From positions 20,286 through 84,285 of the forward strand of contig CALSFV010000156.1 in the NCBI GenBank assembly GCA_943737045.1: a stretch of 64,000 nt of DNA, written 5' to 3'. The notes beneath the pieces are model-generated. The model had not been told where the DNA came from, did no database searches, and saw only the letters and a program-made list of their open reading frames with translations. Below, in pieces: positions 23,576-35,365 of this stretch. Positions within the stretch are counted from its first letter, which is position 1, and each line of letters starts with the position of its first letter. The position numbers were made by a program, and so were the translations under genes. Source of the DNA: Parapristionchus giblindavisi. Its lineage: Eukaryota > Nematoda > Chromadorea > Rhabditida > Diplogasteridae.

Positions 23576-26500
23576 CTATGATATATGATCAATAAGTGGA
23601 ATATGAGATGTATTCGATGTAGATTGTATATCTATACTCACAGATGAACTATCATCACTTATCTACAAATATAATATAATCGTTATTGATACAACATAAG
23701 ATATAATGAATACCTTGATAATATCACTTAACCAATCAGCTACCTCTTCATGACAAATACCCATACCATTTACTATGTACACAAGGGACTGAAATCAAAG
23801 ATCAAATATTATCCAATTATAACGTAATATAAACTAACCAATAATTGATTATACTTATATCTATCTCGAGGATCTTTAGCAAGTACTTTATGAGAGAATT
23901 CAGCCATTTCAGTTGAGAAATTAGATTCATTCTGAATAGAATCAAATGATAATATGATATTATGATAATATAGGATATAACTTACAAATTGAATAAAAGG
24001 AGGTTCAGAATCAAGCATACCAGAGATCATTTCAAATTCACTTCCACTATAATATTCATTCATTATTATAGATGAAATAGAATAAATTCTTACCCAATAT
24101 AAGGATGTTTTCCTCTAGCCAATTCTACTTGTGTGATTCCTAAACTCCATACATCTGATCTAACATCATAGTTACATGCATTCAATGTTACATCCATATC
24201 TGATCTACGTTTATCGAATCTAAATCATTCATTCATTCATTTATTCATTCATTCATTCATTCATTCATTCATTCATTCATTCGTCTCATTATCTATACCT
24301 TTCAGGTGCCATATAGATAGGACATCCAACATTTTCAGAATGAGCTAATGAATTATCCAAATGACCAGCTATACCAAAATCACATATCTTGGCCACACCA
24401 TCATGGGATAAAAGAATATTAGATGGTTTAACATCACGATGGAGTATATTCTATAACATCAATACAATCAATCAATATTCTTTCAATCGATAGACATACA
24501 AATTTATCCTTGAGACATTTGAGTCCTAATACAACATCAGTAATGATTCGTTGTAGAATATCATGAGGAACAGGGCTATTACGAGTTCTACAATCATCAT
24601 TCATATCATATCATATATATGATATGAAATCAATATATTAATATAATATATAAACATACTTGATCTGAACTCTGCTCAAACAAATTGCAAGTCTTTCCAT
24701 GCAAATGTAGAATGAATCCTGGAGAATAATAGTGATATATATATATATATATATATATTAGGTTGATGCATAAGTTTCTTTACAAAATTAAATACGAACA
24801 TATTTATCTGCCAAAAAACGTACAAGCGTCGACTCAACTTAGGAGTAGGCCCCTTCTACAGTGATAGTCTTGCGCTATTTATCGGGCAACTTGTAGATCC
24901 CATCATGCCAGAAAGAGCCGAGAAAGGACTTGAAGAAGTTGGTCAACTCCTTCTCGACACTGGCTCGGATATCGAAGTGTAGTCCTCTGAGGAAGTGATA
25001 GAGGGCCGAAACCCGATGGCTGTCAGAGTGGGCAAGGTTGGGGGAATACGGTGGGTGGGGTAGTACGGTCCAGGCATTGCCTGCTAGTTCAGCCTTGGTT
25101 AATCTTTCAATGTGTGATTTTGCGTTATCATGCTGAAAATAGATTTAAGGCTGTTTCCCAAGGGTGGATTCGAGATGGGCCTTCAAGTTTCTCAGCTGAG
25201 TAATATATACTTGTGCGGTCATTGTCTGGCCTTGGGGTAGCAGCTCTCAATACTCAACTCCTAGGGCGCTCAACCAAACCGAAAGCATGATTTTCCTGGG
25301 GTGAAGATCGGCTTTTGGCTCAACTCCTGGCACCTCGTCTGCTTCAACCCATTGACGCCTACGCTCATCATTGTCGTAGAGGACCCATCTTTCATCCCTA
25401 GTGATGACATGATCTAGCCAGTCGAATCGGCTTCTCAGGGTTAGAAAAGACACTGCTGCATCAACCCTCCGATCCTGGCCCAAATCGGTCAACCTGTGAG
25501 GAACGAATCGTCCGAGTTTTAACACCTTTCCGATCGTCGCCATTCCACGAACGATAGTCGATTTATCAGTCCCAAGGGTAGAGCTTGGAATAGGGGTGGT
25601 TAGATATGGATCATCGTCTACCTCTTTCCGCAGCTTATCCATGTCCGTCTCCGGAACGATCATAGTCAGCCAGGGAAAAGTCCCCTTTCTCAAACCTGGA
25701 TAACTAAAGTATCACCGTGGGCATAGAGGGTGCATTGGCGTTGTATACTTCTGCTATGCGAAGTTGATTTTCGGTTGGGTTTAAGCAGGGGAGGAATAGG
25801 AACGACATTATGCTGTGAAGGTGATTTCGATCGACGGTGAAAACACGAAGCATTCTCAGCCGGACGACTAGATGGACTGACGCGAAAACAAAAATAGACA
25901 GGGTGAGAAAGTGTCCGTCGAGGGTTGAGAGTTGAGGCCCCAGCGAAAAACAGCAAGAGAAATACGACTCGTATAAGAGGGGCCAAAGTTTTGTAAAGAA
26001 ACTTATGCATCAACCTAATATATATATATATATAGAAATAAGAGAACATCCATAGGTCGAAAAGTATGTTACAAAGCACCAAGCCTGACCGCATTATGAG
26101 CCAAATTTCCAAAAAAATCGTAAAACCTGACCGCATTTTAAGCCAAAATTTCACAAAAATCGAAAAACCTGACCGCATTTTGAGCCAAATTTGCCAAAAG
26201 TCTAAAAGCCTGACCGCATTTTGTAAACCGATAACCTAGCTATTCGACCTATGAGAACATCACTTAATAACCCCAATATAAGCTTACACATATAAAATAT
26301 GTGAGGATAGAATAGAAATATGATTATGAGTGAGATATGGGGAAAGATCCATTTTACTTCGTTACCATAATCAATGAAAGTAATAACTTCCACAATGAAA
26401 AGTAAGATGATCTAACCTCGAGATATAAGAATCCATATGAATGAACTATATTAAGACATGAATGATCTTGCATTGCAAATGATATCTCCATTAGAATATT

Positions 26501-27976
26501 CTTCATATTCTCCTTATCTCTTCCACCCTGTAAGAATATATTATGATGTAGATGAAGATAATGAATAGATGGATGGATATCCTCTATATTATAGTAATAA
26601 GAGTAATGGATAGATGAATGAATGACGAAATAGAATGGAATGGAATGACATGGTATGCAAAATTATAGAATATAAGAGAATGAAAGGATTAAAGAGTAAA
26701 TAGGTCGTGATAGACTAACCAAATATATCCTTTTGACAGCCATAATTTGTCCTTGTATAGAATATTCATCTACACTACCATAATTACCTTCACCTATTCT
26801 CCGTCTACATGTTAACAGAGCCATATCATTCACTTCAACCTTCAATCATAACCATATATTAACATATGATATAATGGATCAATATACCGTTCCTATTCCA
26901 AATAATCTCAATTTGTTAGCCTTCTTCTTCAATTCATTCAATTCAATTTGTCGCTACAATCAAACATTTCATTATTGAATTAATGATCAATCAATAATAT
27001 TAAGGGGTATCAATCAATAAAGTAAAATGAGACCTGTTTCCTTTCTTTTGATTGTGGACTTGAATCATCATCTGGAGGGACTATCAATGGAGATGATGTT
27101 ATACCTTACAAAGATCAAAGATCATTACACAATATGATAGAATGGATGAGAATACCTAAATGAGCAGCTCTATCCATAACTTTTCGAGGTAAGGGAGATG
27201 TGGCAGCTCCAATTGGAAGATTCAATTGAGGTTTATAACGAATACCTATATATGATATATAATGATCTACAAATCGATAATATGAATATAATACCAGATG
27301 GGGGAGTAGAAGGAGTAATACGATGAATAGGAGATGATGATTCTTCTCTATCTAATCTATTACGTGTATCAGTAGAAGCTGCACGACGTCCTATATTACA
27401 CTTTCATTATTACAAGGAATAAAACGAATGAAATGTATGCAAGTGTTAGAGTATAATAAAGAAAACGATAAGAATGACATAGTAATTAACCAGGTAAGAA
27501 GTTCACAGCATCAGATAATCCAAATCGAATGTGTCTCCATTTTCGAACTCGAGCTTCAAACTCTTAATTATAGTCATTATAATCATTATCTAGAGGCAGA
27601 ATCAACAAAATGTGAAACAACTTGAACACTTTTAACGCGCCTTAAACACTTTTGTCGCGTCAAACAAGGCCCTCATAGCCCAAATTAAATATCATTATTA
27701 ATTCTGCCCTTCACAAACAAAAAAGAGAAACAATTATATTTAAACTAGAATTAATCATTTAAGAATATAGTAAAAATCAATGAGAATAAGAAAATGAACA
27801 AAAATAATGAAAGATATGAAAATGAGAATGACTAAAAACAAGAATTGATTGTGAATATCGTGAGAAAGTACAATATAGGTCTCTAATCAACAAGTTATAA
27901 AAACGTAAAGTAAAGTAATGTAAGAATGATGGTAACCTCGTATCTTTGCTTGAACTGATGTAGTGCCATGCTCCAT
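23576..27976 (-). CDS. Divergent MAP kinase kinase, MAP2K4/7-like
   Basis: Start ATG at 27976 ([13 protein letters not shown]), then a 0.55-kb intron and a Ser/Pro-rich N-terminal region. The kinase domain has [81 protein letters not shown] and DRYKYNQLL. The tail ends ...[10 protein letters not shown] at 23576. Catalytic Lys, HRD and DFG are intact. The activation loop reads SLAHSEN, with Ser where S-x-A-K-T has Thr. The glycine-loop and MAVK context YSxQGQxMAVK is shared with the neighbouring kinase, suggesting local tandem duplication followed by divergence. The intron at 24719-26416 has grown to 1.7 kb by insertion of a mariner and a MITE. MAP2K4 versus MAP2K7 orthology is unresolved. Confidence 0.85.
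24758..26018. mobile_element. Mariner-family transposon (inactive)
   Basis: The 30-bp terminal inverted repeats are perfect: 24758-24787 begins ttaggttgatgcataagt and 25989-26018 is its inverse complement. TA dinucleotides flank both sides, as expected for Tc1/mariner insertions. The length of 1,261 bp is typical for mariner. It lies in an intron of the divergent MAP2K gene inside an (AT)n tract. Confidence 0.95.
24839..25693 (-). pseudogene. Mariner transposase, degenerate
   Basis: Readable mariner blocks are [14 protein letters not shown] with the first catalytic Asp, [27 protein letters not shown] with the second Asp, and [17 protein letters not shown] with the third Asp, fitting a DD34D transposase. 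In-frame stops follow GVEY (about 25245) and lie before IYFQHDN (about 25148). The N-terminal DNA-binding part upstream of 25693 is not readable. It is therefore non-functional as read. Typical full length is about 345 residues. Confidence 0.85.
26051..26253. mobile_element. hAT-like MITE, CATAGGTCG family, copy 1
   Basis: The ends cataggtcg / cgacctatg are inverted repeats, flanked by an 8-bp direct duplication agaacatc (26043-26050 and 26254-26261). The interior is a ~45-50-bp tandem repeat based on cctgaccgcattttgagcc, in about four copies. It is the inverse orientation of copies at 46566 and 47069. An 8-bp duplication is characteristic of hAT-type transposition; no transposase is encoded. 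Confidence 0.93.
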
Positions 27977-30524
27977 ACGTTAGTCTCCTCTCTCTTCACT
28001 CTATGACCGAGTGTGAAGCCAAGACTGAAGAGAATCGATGAGTCTCCCTTCCTTCTCTCTCCATCTCACCCTCCATCCCATTTGCATATACTCTTTATTC
28101 ATATATTTTAAATATTTTCTATACATATTTCATCCATTTATTACGTTGAATCATTTATTTTGGACTTGTGCTATTATAATCAAGTATATGTATTTGATTT
28201 TAAAAACAGCACAGCTAATAGCCAGGACCCTTTCATTTGAACGTTTCGTAAGAGTTAAAGGACGTCAAATATAAATTAATTTGAGAAGAGGAAAAAACTA
28301 ACATCCATTTCCGAAACTTCGTCTCTTCCATATACTCATTGTCAGTAATTTACAGCATTGTATCTGAAAGTAAGACATAGTTATACATAAACAGCAAATA
28401 CTTCATTCTAAATCAAATCTAAATAAAAAATAGTGATTTTAATATAAAAAAAATTAAAATTAAAATAAGAGTAATAAAAATAATCATTTCTAAAAATAGT
28501 AGAAAATTAGAGTTTTGTAGATAATCGGATCATAGAAAAGGTTATTGATCGTAATAATTTATTACGGTAAATTTGAATAAATTTGAAATGTTTTATTCGA
28601 TGCGGTTCATATTCTTCCTTCCTTATTATTCTTGCACTTTTCGGGCAAAAGGCTTGCACTTCCGAAGATGTGAGCACTTTCTTTCCTAACTTCATGTCTA
28701 CATACTCAATACTAAAAGTTATGCGCATATTTTTAAATGCCATCTTGGATCTTACCACGATTTTTGACTGAATGCAGTTTTGTGTATTTTTTCTCGATCG
28801 ACTGCTTTTGAATGCTATTTTCATTTGTTCTCTTTTTTTCTGGTATTAACTTGATCGATCGTTTATTGTCTGACACTTCCTGATTGTAGAATATTTATAA
28901 GTAATCAATTTATGCAAAATCTACAATGGTTATTGGCAGTAGATTCTAGTAAACAGTGAATGATCTGGCTTAACGACTCGCATGCAGGTGTCTCTCTTCT
29001 ATGAGGCAGGAGTAGAGATGGAAGAAGAGTGAGAGAGAGTGAGAAGGAAGGAGTGGAGAGAGGTTGAGAAAGAGAGAGACCGGTCAGTATTCTCTCAATT
29101 TATCCACTCGTCTTCTTCTGTTCGTATTCGTACTCAATCCATTATCATTTTTATTAATCTAATATAATAATTATTCTTTCATTCTAAATCGTCATATTAA
29201 TGTATTCATTGAGTAGTCATTGAATGGTTATTGTCATTCTCTATTTCAAGTGCCTCTTCTCACTTTATTCTCGTATGAACCATGTCTATTCTATACTTGA
29301 TGGTCATCCAAAGGATAGATTATATCGTCCTTCCTGCTGTAATGGCCTATTCTTCTCCTTCTCCTTCTCTTTCTTATTCTCTCTCCTTCTCCATCCAATC
29401 AATCGTTCACATTTCGTTCTCCAATAACTAGTGTGTTCTCATCTATGATGATATTCTCTGTTAGAGGTCGAAGGAAAGGAAGACGAATGAGAATAGAGTA
29501 TTTCACTCATTCATCCATTTATTCCCTTGAGATATAATATCTTCCTCCCTTCCTCCCTTCTTTCTTCTTTTCTTATTCTGATTTCTTTCTCAAATCTCTT
29601 TTATTCCATTCAACATCAATGCCTTATCTACAATAGAATATTGTGAAGATGAAGAAGACATGATTAATAATGATATGATATAGTTGAATGAATATAATAT
29701 CTCTATCTCTTCTCCTCCCCCTCATCCTCTCATAACAGCAGTTGTTAGACGTGGGGATGTATCACATTCCTTTCTATTCTTTCTCTACATCTTACTTATT
29801 ATTCTATTACTCATTATTCTTTTAATTTTCATTCAATTATTCACTTATTTGTTTAATCATGTTCTTCTTTCACTCAAACGCTGCTTATCTATCTCTCTTC
29901 ATCGTTCTCTCTATAGTCAACTGTTGCCCCGTTCAGCGTCCCTCTCCCTCTTCCCTCACCGTCTCTCTTCCTCTCTTTGTCTCTCCCTTTTCATACCATA
30001 TGTGATTAGTTATTGTCATTCTTCTATTTGATGCTATTCATATTGGATTAATATCTATTCATCTATTGATATGGTTGATCTGTTCATTTGACCACCTATC
30101 TATTCATATTCTTCTTCTTCTTCTTCTTCTTAATCTATCAATGGTTGTCCCATAAATGAGAGTAGATAAGTGATTCATTCCATTAAGAGAAGAAGAAGAA
30201 GTAATGAATGAATGTCTTCTATCTATCTATCCATTCTCATTATTTGTCCCCAATCTCATGATCACTTTCTCCTTCTTCTTCATGATAGACCAATGACATG
30301 AATTGGACATTCCCCCCCCCCCCCCCTACTCTCTCTACCCCTTTCTCTCTCTCTCTCTATCTCTCTCTCCCTCTCCCTCTCCCTCTCCCTCTCCCTCTCC
30401 CTCTCCCTCTCCCTCTCCCTCTCCCTCCATCTATTCCTCCATCCATTCATCTCATTATCACTGCCATAATTTTCCCAAAGTTATATTTACAAAGTAAAGT
30501 AAAGTGATGATTTCATATTGGATT
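27977..30524. other. Intergenic, no supported gene
   Basis: 5' flank of the MAP2K gene that starts at 27976. It includes a 105-residue minus-strand frame at 28507-28824 and overlapping plus-strand frames without recognisable family, plus long pyrimidine-rich stretches from about 29.3 kb. CTCCCT hexamer repeats at 30345-30425 and a C-run near 30311-30327 create spurious Ser/Pro/Leu frames. I support no coding region here. Confidence 0.5.
30367..30426. repeat. (CTCCCT)n microsatellite
   Basis: About ten hexamer units follow a (CT)n tract and precede ccatctattcctcc. Similar CTCCCT tracts occur at 10010-10060, 31865-31890, 41041-41070 and 63075-63110. Confidence 0.95.
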
Positions 30525-30532
30525 AGTCATAG

Positions 30533-30735
30533 CATACGTGGGCGGCATTGCCGCTAGCGGCAATACCCACCCGATTTTGGCACCAAACCTACCCTATTTA
30601 ACCAAAATTCACTGAAAAATTGAAAACGATTTGTACAAAATTCACTCGAAAATGAAATTTTTGTGTCAATCCTACCCGATTTGGCACCCGACCCACCCGA
30701 TTTTCATTTCCAGCGGCAATGCCCGCCCATGTATG
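30533..30735. mobile_element. hAT-like MITE, CATACGTGGGCGG family
   Basis: The inverted ends are catacgtgggcggcattg on the left and the matching caatgcccgcccatgtatg on the right. They are flanked by the exact 8-bp duplication agtcatag (30525-30532, 30736-30743). The internal sequence contains acccacccgattttggcacc and is shared with elements at 32431, 36090 and 46392. Confidence 0.93.
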
Positions 30736-31292
30736 AGTCATAGACAACATCCTCTATCCTCATCTATAGATTATATTTGTGAGTCCTCTTCTATTCCTCT
30801 CTCTCATATCCATATGTACTATGAGATGGAGACACTGCAACACTTATCCTCTCTCCCTCTCATTCTCCCTCTCCCCCCCCCTCTCTCTCTCTCTCTCCCC
30901 ATCTCCTCTTCTTCTCCCTCCTCCTCTTCTATTACTTCCCTTTTTACCCTCCCTCGCTATTTGTCTGAAAATCGGCGTTATCCACCGTCCTTTTCGGTGT
31001 GGGATATTCATATCTTGATAGACGGAGTGATAGTGTATTAGGTTGTCATTCCATAAACTACGATTGGACTATTTTACCTTTGAAGATCTCAAACGAAGAG
31101 ATGTACAATAAAGTCTCACTATTATTGTATTAGATTATCTGAATAAGAGTCATCCATAGGGAATGAATATTCATTATATGGATATACACAATAACAATTG
31201 AATGACTAGTACAAGACAATGTTTCCATGACCATAGTTCTTCCTTCTCTTCCTCTCTTTCTCATTGGTTCACTTCGATCGAGTACTTCTTCT

Positions 31293-31485
31293 CATAGGTG
31301 GGCACGCTGGGGGAAAGGCTGTGCGCAAACCTGGGAAATGGGGAGGCAAGGCTGTGCGCATCGCAATTTTTTTGCAGATATGACTAGAAATTTTCCAATT
31401 TTTGCGAGACAAAGCTATGCGCAAGGCTCCGATGGAAAGGATTGGCTGTTCGCAAAAATAATTCGTTTTCACGCGCCCACCTATG
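31293..31485. mobile_element. hAT-like MITE, CATAGGTGGGC family
   Basis: The ends are cataggtgggcacgc and gcgcgcccacctatg-like (cgcgcccacctatg). The 8-bp duplication cttcttct lies at 31285-31292 and 31486-31493. The interior (ggctgtgcgcaaacctggg...) is not shared with the other families, so only the termini are related. Confidence 0.88.
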
Positions 31486-31912
31486 CTTCTTCTTCTTCTT
31501 CTTTAAATGGAAACCTCACTTAATCTGTTCTTTTCATTGTCTCATCATCTTATCTCATTCATTCATTTCATATATTCAATTATTAATTATCTTCTTCTTT
31601 CTCCATGACTTCTTTTAATATAAGTGCTACTCTATTGTAGATGTATTGTCTATTACAATTGATATTATCTCTTCTCGTTTAACCATCTCTTTCCCTTCTC
31701 TCTGAGAGTAGAGAGTAGATATATGACTACTCTATATACCATATATACTCATTCTCATATTCATATTCAAGTATTTCCATTACTCCCCCTTTCTCTCTCT
31801 ATATTACTTTCCCCGTTCATTCTATATATTACGATTGTCGGATATATGAATTATACCTTTGTTCTCTCCTCTCCCTCTCCCTCTCCCTCTGTTAAACCTC
31901 TCTCATGTCAGG

Positions 31913-34900
31913 ATGTCTTCATCATCTGATTTCGTGGTAGTCAAATTCGATTATATAGCTCAAGAGGAACAAGAATTGACAATGAAAAAGAATGAACGAC
32001 TTAAATTAATCGATGATAGTAAGAATTGGTGGAAGGTAATTAGTTTTTTCATTCTTCCGATTATAATATGAATGAATGCGGTTGATCTTTGATCTTTGAT
32101 CTTTATTTCTTATTTGAGGTAATGAATGACAGTGGTCAAGTTGGATTTGTTCCATCCAATTATGTGAGAAGAGAATCATTTGTGGATAAAGCTAAAGGAA
32201 CAATAAAAGGATTTACGAATAATAAAGGATATCCACGAATTAATGAAATGGTTTGTTTATATTTAATCTATGAATGACATTCCTTTATCTCTCTCTCCCC
32301 CTCTACTTCTCCCTCTTTATCTTTCCTCCTCTACTTTTCCCTCTTTATCTTTCTTCCTCTACTTTTCCCCTCTACTTCTCCCTCTTTATCTTTCCTCCTC
32401 TACTTTTCCCCTCTACCTCTCCCTCTCTACCATACATGAGCAACCGTTGCCCCTAGAAATTAAAATCGGGAGGGTGGGACGCACAAATTTCATGTTTGAG
32501 TAAATTTTGGCCTTATCATTGTCGTTTTTGGTCGAATTTTTCGTAGATCGGATCAGTCGGGAGCCAAAACCGGGTTGGTTCTTGCCGCTAGTGGCAATGC
32601 TGTCCATGCATACTCTCTACCTCTATCTCTCCCTCTCCATCTTCCACCTCTATCCCTCCACTCTCTCCATTCTCCCATATCTGTATTCTAATTCATTCAT
32701 TGTTACCGTTGTTCTCCTTTACAATTCTTCTTCTTCTCTTTCTATTGCATCTATATTAAATATTGATTGTGAGTATGTCCTCCCCTCCCCTTATTGATCA
32801 ATGGAATAGCTTGATAGTCATTGATAAGGATGGAGAGTTACTTCTCTCCCTCTCCCTCTTACTCTCCCATCCCTCTCCCTCTCACTCTCACTCTCACCTC
32901 TCTCTTCATTCTCATTCATTCATACTTCTCTTCTCATTCTCTTCTATCTATTATATCTTTCACCCATCTTTTTCATTCAATCAGATATACTTGAAATGAG
33001 TGAACTATAAGTAGTCCAAACGGTTCCATCCCCATCATCTTTCCATCTCCTCTAACTCTCCTTCTCCCTCTCCTTCTCCTTCTCCCTCTACTTTTCCCTC
33101 TCTAACTCCCCCTCTCTCCCTCTATTCCCGTTCTCTTCTCTTCTCATGCTCACATCGTATTGTTGTATAACAAACATCCAGCTGAGAGAGAGAGTCAGTC
33201 TCATTCTTCTTCTTCTATTCGACTACTTTAAATCTAATCGATAATGTCTCATGATGTTTATTCGTATTCTATTCTATGTGTACACTTGTACAATGAGAGG
33301 AGATTGTAGTAGAAGAATGAATGAATGAATGAATGAGAGTAGACAACATGATCTCATTCTATTCTTCTTCTTCTTCTTTTCTCTGATTATGATCATGTCA
33401 TCTCCTTGTACTTCTTATTCATATCATTCATCCCTTCTTCTTCTTCATCTTTCATATCTTTTCTTCTCTTCAGGATATCGATCCTCGTACAGTTCTTTCA
33501 CAACAAAACAATTCATCTAATTCAAACGGATCAAGTGCTTTATCGATACTAAAAGTATACAATTATTGATTGATCCTTCAAAGTTATTGATTGATTCCAG
33601 TCGAATAAAATGGAAGCACTGGTCAAATTTTCATATGAACCTAAATTAGAAGATGAATTGGGATTAGTGAAAGGAGAAACAATTATTGTATTAGAAAGAA
33701 GTAGTGATGGATGGTGGAAAGGACAGGTATATTCATTCATTCATTCTATTATTGATTGATTGATTGAATTATCGATTACAGGTGCGAGGTAAGGAAGGAT
33801 GGTTTCCATCGAATTACGTGGAAGAGATAGAAGTAGCTCCTCCATTATCGAATACAATTAATATTAATCCAAATGGATCTTCATATAATGAAGGAAATGG
33901 AGGAGGAGGAGAAGTTCAATCTACTAATGATAAACCTGTACTTGAGGTACTAATCAATAGTAATATTTCATACTCTGTCATTAGTCATACCATATTAATA
34001 GATGAATAGATAAGAATGAATGAGAGTGGAGTCATTTAATGACTAATACTATATAATCAATCAATAACTATTGCAATAATGAATGAATATTAATTTCTTT
34101 TCAGTTGGTTATTGCTTTGTACAACTTTGATGCTTCGACTGCTGAAGAACTATCATTTAAAAAAGGTAGATATTGTTTATATAATAGAATTGATGTTATG
34201 GATGGATGATAATGATGATTAAGGTGATTATTTGGATATAATGGATCATCCTGAACATGATCCTGAATGGTGGATGGCTAGAACATCTAATGGAAAATAT
34301 GGATTAGTACCTAGAAATTATATCGAGGTACTCTAGTCATTCATATATCTATCCTTTTTATTCTTTATTGTTTTTTCTTAAAAATTTCTAACACAACCCA
34401 TTTTTAGTCTATCTCTTTCTTTATAATTACTCTTTGACTTAATCTTCTTGAGAGATTAACGACAATGTTTAATATAATATTTATTATGTATTTATAATTG
34501 ATATATTGTAGATAGTATCATCTGGGACACCTTCATCTAATCCTCCTTCTTCATCATTCAATCGTCCTCTTCCATCAACAGATACAACTGCATCTAGTGC
34601 ATGGTATAAACCACCTACATCTAATAAGGTACATCATCATCATATCGACATTACTGATCTTTGCAAAATGAAGACCCTTTTGCTATTTGCGGATGCATTA
34701 AGACGACATTATAGATGGATTCCTCGTCAGTTCCTACAACAGGAGGTACAATGGTAGGAGAATCATGGTATTTTGGTCGTATGTCTAGAGATGAAGCAGA
34801 TAGATTATTGATTAGAGCAACCAATGGAGATTTTATTGTTAGAGAAAGTGAATCAAATGTAAGTATTAATATATTTATATACTTATTAGATCTAGCTCAT

Positions 34901-35334
34901 ATTATTGTATTATCTATATCCATTTGTTCTTTTAATAATTGGTTTACTTTCAGCCTGGAGATATTTCTATTTCACTAAAAGGAATCGATAGGAACAAACA
35001 CTTTAAGGTTTGATTATTCATTTTCTGTTCAGTTTATTCATTGCAAATATTACTTAGCGTTTATGCAATATAGGGAGAGCGGCCATTGAAAATTTCCAAA
35101 AAAAAAAATTACGGTATGGTACACCAACGGTTTGCGCCCTCTGACTTTGCGTACTCTCTCTCTCTCTTTCGTTCTACCTCTTTCTCTGTCATTCCATGAC
35201 CACTGTCGAAACGCTGTGTATTATGATTAATATTATATATAAAACAGAATAAAAAAGTATTTGACGATACTTGTAAAGTAGCGAACAGTTATTAATAACC
35301 ATTTATTTTATATGAATTCTCGGGGGGGGGGGGT

Positions 35335-35365
<31 letters not shown>

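Noticed and set aside
25690..26178. 162-residue minus-strand frame across the mariner end as a gene
   Set aside because: It crosses the transposon terminus and the MITE's tandem repeats, so it is a chance frame.
28507..28824. 105-residue minus-strand frame as a gene
   Set aside because: No domain, no convincing splice context and a competing frame on the other strand; kept only as unassigned sequence.
29684..31041. Ser/Pro/Leu-rich open frames
   Set aside because: They are built from CTCCCT, CTT and C-run simple repeats and have no splice or domain context.
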